64,000 nt of DNA from contig JAQGDQ010000297.1 in assembly GCA_030141605.1 (NCBI GenBank), forward strand, positions 45,001 through 109,000, in the 5' to 3' direction. A program made the position numbers and the translations under genes. The notes below the pieces were generated by a model, which saw only the letters and a program-made list of their open reading frames with translations, was not told the DNA's origin and ran no database searches. Shown here one piece after another: positions 42,601 through 50,150 of the stretch; positions within the stretch are counted from its first letter, which is position 1; each line of letters starts with the position of its first letter. This stretch comes from Tubiluchus corallicola. Lineage: Eukaryota > Priapulida > Priapulimorpha > Priapulimorphida > Tubiluchidae.

Positions 42601-45600
42601 AAGAATAACCGAAAAACAGCAAAACAGCAAAAACAATAGCAAGAACAACAGAAACAGCAGCAAGAACAACAGAAAGAACAGCAAAACAACAGAAACAGCA
42701 GCAAGAACAATAGAAACAACAGCAAAACAACAGAAACAACAGCAAGAACAACAGAAACAGCAGCGAGAACAACAGAAACAACAGCAAAACAACAGAAACA
42801 ACAGCAAGAACAACAGAAACAGCAGCAAGAACAACAGAAACAACAGCAAAACAACAGAAACAACAGCAAGAACAACAGAAACAGCAGCAAGAACAACAGA
42901 AACAACAGCAAGAACAACAGAAACAGCAGCAAGAACAACAGAAACAACAGCAAAACAACAGAAACAATGGCAAGAACAACAGAAACAACAGCAAGAACAA
43001 CAGAAACAGCAGCAAGAACAATAGAAACAACAGCAAAACAACAGAAACAATGGCAAGAACAACAGAAACAACAGCAAGAACAACAGAAACAGCAGCAAAA
43101 CAACAGAAACAACAGCAAGAACAACAGAAACAACAGCAAGAACAACAGAATAACAGCAAAACAACAGAAATAATAGCAAGAACAACAGAAACAGCAGCAA
43201 AACAACAGAAACAACAGCAAGAACAACAGAAACAGCAGCAAGAACAACAGAAACAGCAGCAAGAACAACAGAAACAGCAGCAAGAACAACAGAAACAGCA
43301 GCAAGAACAACAGAAAGAACAGCAAAACAACAGAAACAACAGCAAGAACAACAGAAACAGCAGCAAGAACAACAGAAACAACAGCAAGAACAACAGAAAC
43401 AGCAGCAAGAACAACAGAAACAACAGCAAAACAACAGAAACAATGGCAAGAACAACAGAAACAACAGCAAGAACAACAGAAACAGCAGCAAGAACAATAG
43501 AAACAACAGCAAAACAACAGAAACAATGGCAAGAACAACAGAAACAGCAGCAAGAACAACAGAAACAGCAGCAAAACAACAGAAACAACAGCAAGAACAA
43601 CAGAAACAACAGCAAGAACAACAGAATAACAGCAAAACAACAGAAATAATAGCAAGAACAACAGAAACAGCAGCAAAACAACAGAAACAGCAGCAAGAAC
43701 AACAGAAACAGCAGCAAGAACAACAGAAACAGCAGCAAAACAACAGAAACAGCAGCAAAACAACAGAAATAATAGCAAGAACAACAGAAACAACAGCAAG
43801 AATAACAGAAAAACAGCAAGAACAACAGAAATAACAGCAAAACAACAGAAATAATAGCAAGAACAACAGAAACAACAGCAAGAATAACGAAGACAAGAAA
43901 ATATCAGCACAGCACCAACGACGTCCACAACAGAAGTTTTTCACTGGAAGTCTGCCAGGTGACTAATTACGCATTGACAAATCGTTTGCCCAGCAAACCA
44001 ACTAGTTGCAAAACAGGCATAATGTTCATATTTCGAGCTTTCAGAAAGTGAATACAAAAAGTTCTAGACTGTCGTAATCTATCAAGGAAAAGAAAAATAT
44101 TATTATCTATCAGTTCGCGACTCACAAATTTGCTAAAGATTAACGCAGTATAGATAGTATTGTCATATCATCTGCCCTTATACTATTTTACTATCTTGTC
44201 ATGTCCAACAATTTTCATGTAAACTAGCGTTATGCAGACAGCCAGTTGGATGGTAATGGTCCAGTGTCTAGCCAGCAGCCAAATAAAGTGTCTAGTTTAT
44301 AAAGCAAATGGAACAGAAAGGGCAATGCTGAGACGGCTTAATCAACAAGAAATACGGGAAAATATTAAAATCCGCGAAATTTAACCGAGAGAGCATTAAA
44401 CGTGGTAATTTATACGAAGCGTCTAATATAAAATTCATCCAGGCTTTGAGCTGCTCAATGGCGACCACGAAAGAGGAAAGTATTAATAATTGTTGGCGAA
44501 ATTATGAAAATTTCATGTTTATCTGTACGATAAATCATGTTGCAAGAGCGCGTAAACTTCGTTCAGATAAAAGTGACATTGAAAGTCCGAGAGGCAACTA
44601 TATATAGTTAGCTAATTTTATTAGGCATCTCTACAGTGAACTGCAGTTATAGTAACGAGATTTTATTTAATTAACATATTTAAAATATTTGAACAAGTAA
44701 GTGAGTTTCATTTTTCCCGAATCTTTGACGAAATCACCTTGGTATCCCACAAACATTTGAAACCTAATGTCTCCTGGTGATGATGAAAGGTGCCAGTCCT
44801 CTTACCAATTTAATTATTAATTTAATTATTATCATTATTAATCTTTTCTTCAAAAATCATATACAAATAATAATACCGTTATACAAACACAGAAATATAC
44901 GTACATACAAGCTCAAAATTCTAGCTAGTCCTCCATTTGCCGGGCAATATTACGATAATTAGAGAGACATGTTAATTTAAAATGAACCACTTCATTTAGT
45001 TATATACAATTTTGGCTAAATTGGTATCTGTCCATAGCATAACGTATTAAATTTACAGTTATTAATTAATTTGTTAATTTGTAATAATTTTATGTCGTCA
45101 TCGTCTGGAAAAATTATGATCAAGAGACAGATAGAAAATCGAAGCTCCCGGAACTATAATAATCTTTATTTAAAGTCGGCTCTTGGATCAAAAATTAACA
45201 TTAAGCTCAAAGAGATTTTTACCGACTATAAATAGCAATACTACACCTCCTACATAACAGAGACTATTATTATCCCACTTTCATCCTAAATACCACGCAC
45301 CAGGCGGGGAAACAGCGGGTACCATTTTTAAAGTCTTTGGTCTGACTGGCCGCAGGATCGAACTCACGAACTCAGACGGAAAACTGGCGCGTTACCCACT
45401 AGACTAAAGAAATTCTACTGTCTATTCAGATCTGAAGCCAGGTTTTCTGAATTGCAGTCACCTCTCCTGTCTCTTATATAGACTAATTAACAATATTTTC
45501 AAATTCTTACTTATCTTTTGTTTTTTGTAATACAGTTATAAAGCTGCATATTATTTGAATCCCTGTTTCTAGTAGTGCGTGTTCTTAGGAGGTAATAACT

Positions 45601-46310
45601 TAATATTAATTAGCACAACACAAGTGCGTTACCCATTTTGTTAGAAAGTTTCGGTAATTTAGTATTAAACAGGCAACGTTTTCGTTTCTCTCCTTTTCCT
45701 TGTTCGTAATAGCGGTATCGTTATTCTTTTCGTTTTTTAGCATGACCTGTGATCTTTATAAGGTAGCTTGCCATGCAATGACGAATTTACCTGCGCTTAG
45801 AAGACAAATACATGTATCACTATAAATATGTAAAATGTAAAGTCATTGAACTGATTATATATTAAACCTTATTAGCACCTTAAATATGCAACATACGAAG
45901 GCATAAAAGCCGCGTCGTGCGAGCATATCACTGACTCTTGGATCTAGGGATTGCTTTAACCGTATTTGACTCTTCTCTACGTTATTAAGAACGTGATGCA
46001 ATAGATGACCACTGATTAATACAAATGGATTAATACAAATGGCGCTTCTTTTGTTATACCCAGACATCTCAATAAGAACAAAAAAAACGTGACAGGCAAC
46101 TTCTAAATGTGTTCGCTGTGTGGTATCTCGGCTGTCACCACTAGTATAGCCGCGGCATCTGCACGCCATAGTTAGCATTAATGATCAGTGCTGCTGCTGC
46201 TAATTGCAGTTAGTAATTTTCATCTAGAAATTCCTAAACGAGTATTAACGCTTACCTGAAAGTATAATTAAAAGTAAAAATCCAACGGCAAGAATGTGAA
46301 AATCCTTCAT
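6823..46310 (-). CDS. Lachesin/IgLON/DIP-like Ig-superfamily cell-adhesion protein (partial, six coding exons seen)
   Basis: Seen: six exons on the minus strand, joined 46256-46310, 22211-22326, 13075-13282, 10426-10575, 9221-9349, 6823-7008 (844 nt, 281 codons plus one base). All junction phases agree (1, 0, 1, 1, 1). Translated order: signal peptide, V-like Ig1 (Cys in LRC; Trp in VWIK; DSGEYMC), Ig2 (LLCEATGKP, IIWKR, DWGMYQC), start of Ig3 (LKCYIDGYPTPDGQWYRD). Sequons NVS in Ig1 and NLT in Ig2. Family knowledge: DSGEYMC followed by INTNP, then a VPP-type linker into Ig2, is typical of lachesin/DIP/IgLON proteins, which are usually three-Ig, GPI-anchored neural or epithelial adhesion molecules. 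Inferred: a secreted or membrane-tethered adhesion protein. Not found: second half of Ig3 and the C-terminal anchor signal, presumably at lower coordinates beyond the window. A DIP or neurotrimin orthologue is equally possible; assignment to one subfamily is not attempted. Confidence 0.88.
7009..9220 (-). other. Intron 5 of the Ig gene (2.2 kb)
   Basis: Phase-1 intron between Ig2 and Ig3. Holds a degenerate (GTT)n tract at about 7081-7215 close to the exon 6 acceptor. No other feature recognised. Intron 4 (9350-10425, 1.1 kb) is likewise empty by eye. Confidence 0.7.
7081..7215. repeat. Degenerate (GTT)n tract
   Basis: Trinucleotides GTT, GTA, GTC and GTG repeated for about 130 bp. Confidence 0.65.
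9221..9349 (-). CDS. Ig gene exon 5: second half of Ig domain 2
   Basis: Too short for a start-to-stop ORF, but bounded by TTTTAG acceptor and GTAAGT donor, phase 1 at both ends, 42 whole codons. It contains SPNLTIQHVQQSDWGMYQC, the E to F strand signature (L-x-I, D-x-G-x-Y-x-C) with the second cysteine of Ig2 and the sequon NLT. It ends NIEVRIE, the G strand, before the linker into Ig3. Confidence 0.92.
10426..10575 (-). CDS. Ig gene exon 4: first half of Ig domain 2
   Basis: Acceptor ATGCAG, donor GTACGT, phase 1 at both ends. With the last base of exon 3 it starts VPPKFVDTPATEMQLPAG, the usual linker and A/B strands, then NLLCEATGKPMPVIIWKR with the domain's first cysteine and its tryptophan. 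49 whole codons. Phase-1 borders are classic for Ig domain exons. Confidence 0.92.
10576..13074 (-). other. Intron 3 of the Ig gene (2.5 kb)
   Basis: Phase-1 intron. Contains a degenerate GAT-rich stretch (about 12000-12240). A minus-strand open frame (10937-11206) begins with a hydrophobic segment, but no family or splice evidence supports it. Otherwise unassigned. Confidence 0.7.
12000..12240. repeat. Degenerate (GAT)n / (GAC)n tract
   Basis: Recurrent GATGATGATG and GACGACGAC with interruptions; old microsatellite. Confidence 0.6.
13075..13282 (-). CDS. Ig gene exon 3: second half of Ig domain 1
   Basis: Bounded by TTTCAG acceptor (phase 0) and GTAAGC donor (phase 1); 69 codons plus one base. 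It begins IVWIK, the C-strand tryptophan, and contains IWLLYIRDTRESDSGEYMCR followed by INTNP, a hallmark of lachesin/DIP/IgLON first Ig domains. The frame is open across the whole exon and codon use is even. This exon gives the strongest family signal in the gene. Confidence 0.93.
15288..15456. repeat. (ATGT)n microsatellite
   Basis: About 36 uninterrupted copies followed by units containing GCATGT variants. Confidence 0.95.
15515..15652. repeat. Compound (CGA)-(CAA)n-(TAA)n-(TGATAA) microsatellite
   Basis: A run of CAA units with one GCA interruption passes directly into TAA units and then TGATAA, 60 bp from the ATGT array. Confidence 0.93.
16680..17400 (+). repeat. Tandem repeat family R2 (unit about 125-147 bp), array 1
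   Basis: At least five diverged units. Recurring landmarks: CATCGACTGACGGAGTCG-like, GAATTTTCGAT, GCCATTTCGAATTC, GATGACATCATTTT-like, GTCTAAGGCTCC, AATTCGCAA, ATCATGAAACTTTGC and ATATACTAGAACGAATTCTG. The unit boundary is arbitrary. The same family is present in opposite orientation at 33485-33930. Confidence 0.8.
18311..18796. mobile_element. Foldback element: long inverted repeat with 41-bp loop
   Basis: Left arm 18311-18529 and right arm 18571-18796 are reverse complements with mostly small differences. Matching landmarks: AAATTGAATTTATTGC outermost, GGTTTCGAACAAACTGTTC, AAACAAAGAAATTTACCAGAA, ATATATGATAA and, next to the loop, ACATGTTAGTAG. No coding frame. Could be a MITE or foldback transposon; no target-site duplication was recognised. 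Confidence 0.88.
19738..19785. repeat. (TC)n microsatellite
   Basis: CTCTCT run inside a wider pyrimidine-rich stretch. Confidence 0.85.
21860..22245 (-). repeat. Degenerate minisatellite containing the exon 2 splice donor
   Basis: On the minus strand about 11 diverged units of roughly 30-44 bp follow the pattern CTCACCTGTTACCAGA then TTACCAGGTATGTTGTT. The first unit is the coding end of exon 2 plus its donor; the rest lie in intron 2. Several units keep an AG|GTA-like donor (for example after 21962 and 21879). Confidence 0.85.
22211..22326 (-). CDS. Ig gene exon 2: first half of Ig domain 1
   Basis: Acceptor is a T-run followed by CAG; the exon starts in phase 1 and ends in phase 0 at CAG|GTATGT. 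38 whole codons, beginning CTVQELPEF and including SVNVSEGQTATLRCAV, which has the B-strand cysteine of Ig1 and an N-glycosylation sequon (NVS). A second AG 14 bases inside the exon would give the wrong frame. The last eight codons (SHLLPDYQ) together with the donor form one unit of a minisatellite that continues into the intron (21860-22245), an unusual arrangement for a splice site. Confidence 0.87.
23222..23270. repeat. (GTC)n tract
   Basis: Six to seven GTC units followed by GTA/GTC variants. Confidence 0.7.
23893..23911. repeat. (TA)n microsatellite
   Basis: About nine TA dinucleotides. Confidence 0.85.
24903..25529. mobile_element. Non-autonomous DNA transposon with 30-bp terminal inverted repeats
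   Basis: Left end starts AACTACGCCGTTTGGTGTAA and the reverse complement of the right end starts AACTACACTGTTTAGTGTAA; both continue into TTAGTCTGTG (three mismatches in 30). Subterminal repeats around AGACTAATTTTAAA strengthen the case. 627 bp, no transposase frame. An internally deleted relative lies at 48051-48204. Target duplication not clear. Confidence 0.78.
26560..26660. repeat. Tetranucleotide mosaic (CATA, GGTC, GGAC, GACA, GACT)
   Basis: Short runs of related tetranucleotides merge into one another, immediately before the GA tract. Confidence 0.7.
26690..26878. repeat. (GA)n-rich purine tract
   Basis: About 190 bp of GAGAGA, GGGAGA and AAAGA units; plus strand almost all purine. 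Confidence 0.85.
27568..27650. repeat. (GGAC)n / (GGAT)n microsatellite
   Basis: Tandem GGAT, GGAC and AGAC units, about 80 bp. Confidence 0.8.
28560..29520 (-). pseudogene. Second LINE family: decayed reverse-transcriptase relic
   Basis: Read in several minus-strand frames, 5' to 3': MKRGESAGTGSINVEAFMYS (near 29420), INPMVKDRKSSLTDWNNYRP (near 29280), FGFKQKRSTIHAIYALKE (near 29130), CFLDASKAFDRVNHSTLF (near 29040), NGIRQGDVLSPCLFSVY (near 28870) and FYADDIVLLAP (near 28750). These are the ordered fingers-palm motifs of a non-LTR reverse transcriptase, with the catalytic YADD intact. Several frameshifts and stops make it a pseudogene. Its wording (GIRQGDVLSP, ASKAFDRVNH) differs from the 3.7-kb element, so it is another family. 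It lies in sense within Ig gene intron 1. Confidence 0.87.
31335..31462. repeat. (CTCA)n microsatellite
   Basis: About 30 tetramer copies with scattered CCCA and CTTA variants in the second half. Confidence 0.93.
31640..31715. repeat. (CCCT)n / (TC)n pyrimidine tract
   Basis: CCCTCCCTCCCT units passing into CTCTCT. Confidence 0.8.
33485..33930 (-). repeat. Tandem repeat family R2, array 2 (inverted relative to array 1)
   Basis: About three units that match, as reverse complement, landmarks of 16680-17400: CGAAAATCCGACTC, AAAGTTTCACGATGATC, TTGCGAATT, GCCGCCATTTTGAATTC and GCAGAATTCGTTCTAGTATA. The two arrays are about 16.5 kb apart, one in intron 2 and one in intron 1. Confidence 0.75.
35962..36202. 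mobile_element. piggyBac-like MITE (TTAA target duplication)
   Basis: TTAA at 35958-35961 and 36203-36206 flanks 241 bp whose ends read AAGTCCTATGACAC and, reverse-complemented on the right, AGGTCCTATGACAC (13 of 14 identical). Family knowledge: TTAA duplication is typical of piggyBac elements. No transposase. The middle (about 36080-36130) is unusually GC-rich for the window. Confidence 0.75.
38030..38420 (+). repeat. Dispersed repeat family R1, copy 2
   Basis: Shares with 3120-3615 the order GTTCACCAGAAAA, ATATAAAGTAATTTA, CTGATTATTTTT, TTAAACTTGTTTTACACGAC and GTCATCGCGGGAGTTTAA. Same orientation as copy 1. Confidence 0.62.
38525..38985 (+). repeat. Dispersed repeat family R1, copy 3
   Basis: Shares GCATCACTGGCTCACCAGAA, ATATAAAGTAATTTAAACTT, AAACTTGTTTCAAACAACTTA, GGTCATCG and AAATTTCAAGACGAAATTT with copies 1 and 2. 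About 100 bp after copy 2. Confidence 0.65.
39774..40075. repeat. (TTCTA)n pentanucleotide satellite with variant blocks
   Basis: About 60 pentamers in blocks: TTCTA, then TTCTG (near 39865-39905), TTCTA again, then a 10-bp higher-order unit TTCTATTCCA (about 39970-40050), then TTCTA. Some frames stay open, giving meaningless FYSIL repeats. Confidence 0.95.
40232..40480. repeat. Degenerate TCCTG/TTCTG/TTCCG pentamers
   Basis: Diverged continuation of the previous satellite after a 150-bp unique spacer; plus strand nearly free of A. Confidence 0.85.
41897..43890. repeat. 21-bp satellite, T-depleted on plus strand, with 476-bp higher-order repeat
   Basis: About 2 kb built from the 21-mer AACAACAGAAACAGCAGCAAG and close variants (CAGCAAAAC, ACCAAGAAC, AATAACAG). 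T is almost absent from the plus strand. Matching ATG-bearing variants (CAATGGCAAG) at 42967/43443 and 43050/43526 show a 476-bp block duplication. Open frames of up to 730 codons arise because the unit lacks stops on the minus strand (Phe/Cys/Leu/Val) and partly on the plus strand (Gln/Lys/Asn/Thr); they are not considered genes. Confidence 0.92.
45280..45410 (-). mobile_element. tRNA-derived SINE
   Basis: On the minus strand an A-box-like TCTAGTGGGTAACGCGCC (45387-45404) is followed about 30 nt later by a B box GAGTTCGATCC (45355-45365), the internal Pol III promoter of tRNA genes. A unique body follows (GGTACCCGCTGTTTCCCCGC). There is no tRNA acceptor stem or intact fold, so it is a SINE and not a tRNA gene. 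The tail may extend to about 45160. Confidence 0.72.
46256..46310 (-). CDS. Ig gene exon 1: start codon and signal peptide
   Basis: Reads MKDFHILAVGFLLLIILSG, with a charged start, a hydrophobic core and a small residue at the end, then a GTAAGC donor after the first base of a codon (phase 1). Exon 2 supplies the rest and completes a plausible signal peptide. A is at -3 of the chosen ATG. An in-frame ATG 14 codons upstream (46352) would prepend MHQLLNLFSQVSKI; an in-frame TGA lies further upstream. The inner ATG is preferred because it gives a standard-length signal peptide. The exon is assigned to this gene by phase, strand and function; the 23.9-kb intron makes the link an inference. Confidence 0.75.
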
Positions 46311-46352
46311 GATCTTGGACACTTGTGAGAAGAGATTCAAGAGTTGATGCAT

Positions 46353-46560
46353 GTTTTCAGTAATCAGAGAAACGACTTGCTGAGCGTGTAAAATCACACG
46401 ACGTCACACGCGAAATTTCGTGTAAGCTTCCTGTATTTTTCTACATTCACTTTGTTAGCTGATGTTAAAATCTCATTAATGTAGGTCAGAAAGAAAAGAG
46501 GCGGTGCGACACCCTTTTAAAATAAAACCTCAATTCATAGATTATTGAAGTTCGCCAACA
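46353..46560 (-). promoter_or_regulatory. Candidate 5' leader/promoter of the Ig gene
   Basis: Upstream of the first ATGs. Two weak signals are visible on the minus strand: a CRE-like TGACGTCG at 46399-46406 and a TATA-like TTTTAAAAGGG near 46515-46530. There is no transcript evidence; a further upstream non-coding exon is equally possible. Confidence 0.22.
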
Positions 46561-48050
46561 GAATGATACACTCGTGTTATTCACACAAATTTCGTTTTTT
46601 GTCACAAATTCTCTGACTTTTGATAATTATGTAACAAAAATCGTCAAGATTATGAGGTTCAAAACTAATACAGTCATTGAAGATCACCATTTCTAACTCA
46701 GCTATTAAGCTAATGCTGGCTTTTATGCAAGGCACAAAAATGATTCTGCTGTTTCTAAACTAAACTGCATTTACTGCTCGATGTACATATCAAAATAAAT
46801 CTACATTTCAGTGAAGTAGACGCTTTACAATTACGAAACTGTAAAAAATTTCAAACTTCGCGATGACAGCACTGTTTGTCAACTTTAAGAAATAGATAAC
46901 TCTTTTCCAGCCAATTAGATGCTGCCTGATATCTAACTAGCCTTTTCAAAACTTCACTGAAACTGTGATGGCAGTGAAACCTCGCCTCGAAAGAGATTGG
47001 AGAGTGCAGAGTGCATTGAAATCCCACGATACAGACACTTTTGTTGTTAAAACTTTGCAATTGGGAAAGATGAAATTGCGCACATTGAAGCAGTACATTG
47101 GAGGATCAGAGCTTTTCTTTACTACCAGCTCCCACGTTCACATTTGAGAGATTAATTGAATAAGGTTATACGAAGTTGCACTTTTTACACTAAGAACTTG
47201 TAACACGTGTGACATAGTAAGTCTATGATTAGTTTTTTCTTTTGATTAACTTTCTGCAATGCAGATAAAAAATTCGTTAGATAGTAGCTCTCACATTATT
47301 TCCATTGGTTCTACTGAACGCTATTCATAACAATAAGGAACCATCTCACATTTTTTAAAACTTATTGTTAAAGTCAGATATTATCACCTCTTCTCGTCGG
47401 CTATTTTTCTTCTTTGTCAGCATTGAGATTTATAATAAAAATGCACTAAAATTAGAGTCTGCATGATTAGCACTTAGAGACACACTACATGAACGGTTAT
47501 CTTCGATGATGAACAAATAGAAATAAACACGTGTGTTTTTCAATAAGTAGCAAAATGATTTAGGTTGTCACAAACGTCATTTAACGAGCAAGACAAAAGT
47601 AAAATCCGCCAGTGAAATAAACACGCGTTTTTGCTTGGGATTCCATGCAAGTAACGCGCAGCTCCTGAATAAAGGCTTCGTTACTAGACACTCCATTGAC
47701 TTATTGATCGTTAGTTCCATTTACGACACCCAGGTGGTGCAGCAAGTGATGGCTGTTTTGACAAGTAGCAATAATTAAATTAATAATGCAATTATTGCTG
47801 TGATAAAAAGAAAATGACACTGTGGTGCCCAAGACGCCAGGGATTATTCGCACATAAATGTTGATTATGTTGATTATGTTTTTAATAGAAAAATATGCTT
47901 AACGAAACGGAGAAGCGCCGTTTCACCGCTATCATTAAGCTTGGATAACTACAGCTAATTTCTTTGAAAATGGAAAGCATGAGGTAGCCATGCATAAGTT
48001 AATTGTCTGGCCAATACCGAACATGTTTGAAGTTTGGGCATTTTTAAGAT
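46561..48050. other. Unassigned intergenic sequence
   Basis: AT-rich; nothing recognised. Confidence 0.4.
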
Positions 48051-48204
48051 AACTACACTGTTTAGTGTAAGTAGTCTGTACGAGACTAATTTTGAAACCA
48101 ACTTTTCAACATGCACGATCAGAATTAGTCTGTGTTAGACTTCGTCAGCGGACTCAACCTCAGAGCTAGAAGTTTGTTCATCAACCGGCTTGCCGTTGAC
48201 TGAA
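48051..48204 (-). mobile_element. Deleted copy of the 24.9-kb TIR element
   Basis: Starts AACTACACTGTTTAGTGTAA as in the right end of 24903-25529, continues through ACTAATTTTGAAACCAACTT, then jumps to the internal block with GAGCTAGAAG and CATCAACCGG. Opposite orientation; other end missing. Confidence 0.72.
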
Positions 48205-49599
48205 GAATCGGTTCAGGTGAAGCTTGGAAAAAACCCATGTCCTTCATTTTTCATGTTATTCATAAAAACACCGAGCACCCAAGAATGTCAACTTTGGGTT
48301 TATTGAACCAGGGGTCTAGCTGAGCATTTAGAAGGGATAAAAGATTTACTGCGATCATTATGGATTTTGCTAGAGATGCTCCAGAAATCTCTTAATGGTT
48401 GATTAGAAATGAAATGTGGACAGTTTTTGTGCTACGCTGCTTTCACAGGCGGCTCTCACATCATGAACCAAGGGCGAGAGTTTAGTTTAAGCTGAAAAGT
48501 ACATTTTGATTGCTTTTTAATTCACTCCCGTTTTAAGACAATGAAAGATCTCATTCGCATCTTCAGAAGCACCAAGGGGACATAATTCCAAGATATTACC
48601 AGGAAGAAAAGAGTAGCTTCACAGTTGTTTAAGTGCTTATGTGGAATAATACTTAGATCGGACTGCTCAGCCACAGTCGACGCTGCAGCTCCATCAATGT
48701 GATCAATAGCTGACTCTCTTGGCGCACACTCCATTGTCTTCCGAGACAGAAGGATGCCAACCAACCAACCAACCAACCATAGTAGATAGATACTTCAGAT
48801 GCTATAGACTGTACATTTCAAGATGTGTCATCAGAAAGAAAACAGTTAGCTTCATAACAAGAGATTGTTCATTGAAAAGTTGTGCCGGAAAAAGTAAGCC
48901 CAAACCGAATCGACAAACTGATTAGAACATTATGATTGGTGGGATAACGATATTCATGGATCTGCTGACGACAATGACAATAAAAATGAAAATGACAATG
49001 AAAAGCAGGACACCCTCAATTTTATCTAGAAATTTTGTGGGACCTTATTAGTATTGGCAATCGGGCAACGTTCCCAAGCTATATTATGACGTTATTATGA
49101 CGTAACCATACAAAAGTCTTTGCCAATTAGTAGTGTGACTTGTTATCGTAATGATATTAACAAAGCATTTTGTACAGTTGAAAGACTACTTTTATAAAGA
49201 AATTATGAAACCAAAAGCAATCACGAGCCTATTGTTATACCATCTTTACATTAATGCAACCTCTCCTAGTTATTGTAACAATTCGGTGTTCCAGCGATAG
49301 CCAGAAAGTCATGTCAGTAATTAATAGGGCACGAGGCTTCGATATTTCCTTGCTCTGCAATAGTGAATTATTTATTAGTCTTTAAATATTAATTTTTATG
49401 TAATCATGCACGTCTTGGTAGAAGTGCGTGTGTAGGTGAGACTTATAGCTCGGCTAATTAGACAACGTAATTAGGCGTAATATGCACACGGCAATAATGG
49501 CATTGTTTTATAGATGTGCATTTGGTTACAGTCTAATGATATTATTGTCCTATAAGTATAAACACCCATTGCAGCTTTTACAGCGTTCAAACAAGCGGG

Positions 49600-49895
49600 T
49601 TTTTTCTCGTCAAGTAAACTCATCAAGTAACTCACCAAGTCACCTACAAGCATGTTCAAACTGGAGAGCAAAACTTGCCGCGAGTTACTCTCCGACACGA
49701 GCTGACACTCAATTCTATAAAAACCTCACAAATGTCAAGAGTAACTCTTCCAGGCGTTCACACTAGACAGTAAATCAACTCGCAGCAATTGTTGGAGAGT
49801 CTGCAATTTCTTGGCGATAGCAACTCGTTAAGCAGTTCACACTTGCGAGTTTGCTGTCAGGGAGAAAATTCGCCAGTCTGAACGCGCCGTTACAG
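49600..49895. other. Possible repeat fragment with CACTTGCGAGTTTGC motifs
   Basis: Recurring pieces such as ACTCATCAAGTAACTC, CGAGTTACTC, AACTCGC and GTTCACAC suggest an old repeat, but no boundary or terminal repeat could be fixed. Confidence 0.3.
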
Positions 49896-49969
49896 GCATC
49901 ACACGCATAAGTATGCAAGACACAGCAGTTAAGCACAATGCTGTGGGTGACCATTTTTCTAAATTTGTG

Positions 49970-50150
49970 CGTTTTTTTTCTTTCACTTTTTGCTTCCCCT
50001 TGCCTTTATTATCCCTTTCTCTAGTTCTTCCCCATTCTTGTCTTTCTTGACCATTTAAACTCTTTCTATGTTGCTCCTTCGTTTAACCTTTTTTAAAACG
50101 TTATTTTAATTTCTTTCTCTTGCTTTTTCGTTCTTGCCTTTCGTCGAATT
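49970..50150. repeat. Pyrimidine-rich low-complexity tract
   Basis: TTTCTTTCACTTTTTGC-type sequence, nearly all T and C. Confidence 0.55.

Larger units (their letters stand above)
22327..46255 (-). other. Intron 1 of the Ig gene (about 23.9 kb)
   Basis: The largest intron, flanked by a phase-1 donor and acceptor. Contents listed separately: a TIR element (24.9 kb), GA tract (26.7 kb), LINE relic (28.6-29.5 kb), CTCA tract (31.3 kb), 140-bp repeats (33.5 kb), TTAA element (36.0 kb), two copies of a dispersed repeat (38.0-39.0 kb), TTCTA satellite (39.8 kb), 21-bp satellite (41.9-43.9 kb) and a tRNA-derived SINE (45.3 kb). Between these I see AT-rich unique sequence and no convincing exon. Confidence 0.7.

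Noticed and set aside
41752-43944. Minus-strand open frame of 730 codons, and plus-strand Gln/Lys-rich frames up to 199 codons
   Set aside because: All are translations of the 21-bp satellite. The 476-bp block duplication shifts register and frame, and no non-repeat domain is present.
45355-45404. tRNA gene from A and B boxes
   Set aside because: No acceptor stem pairing or intact cloverleaf; a SINE fits better.
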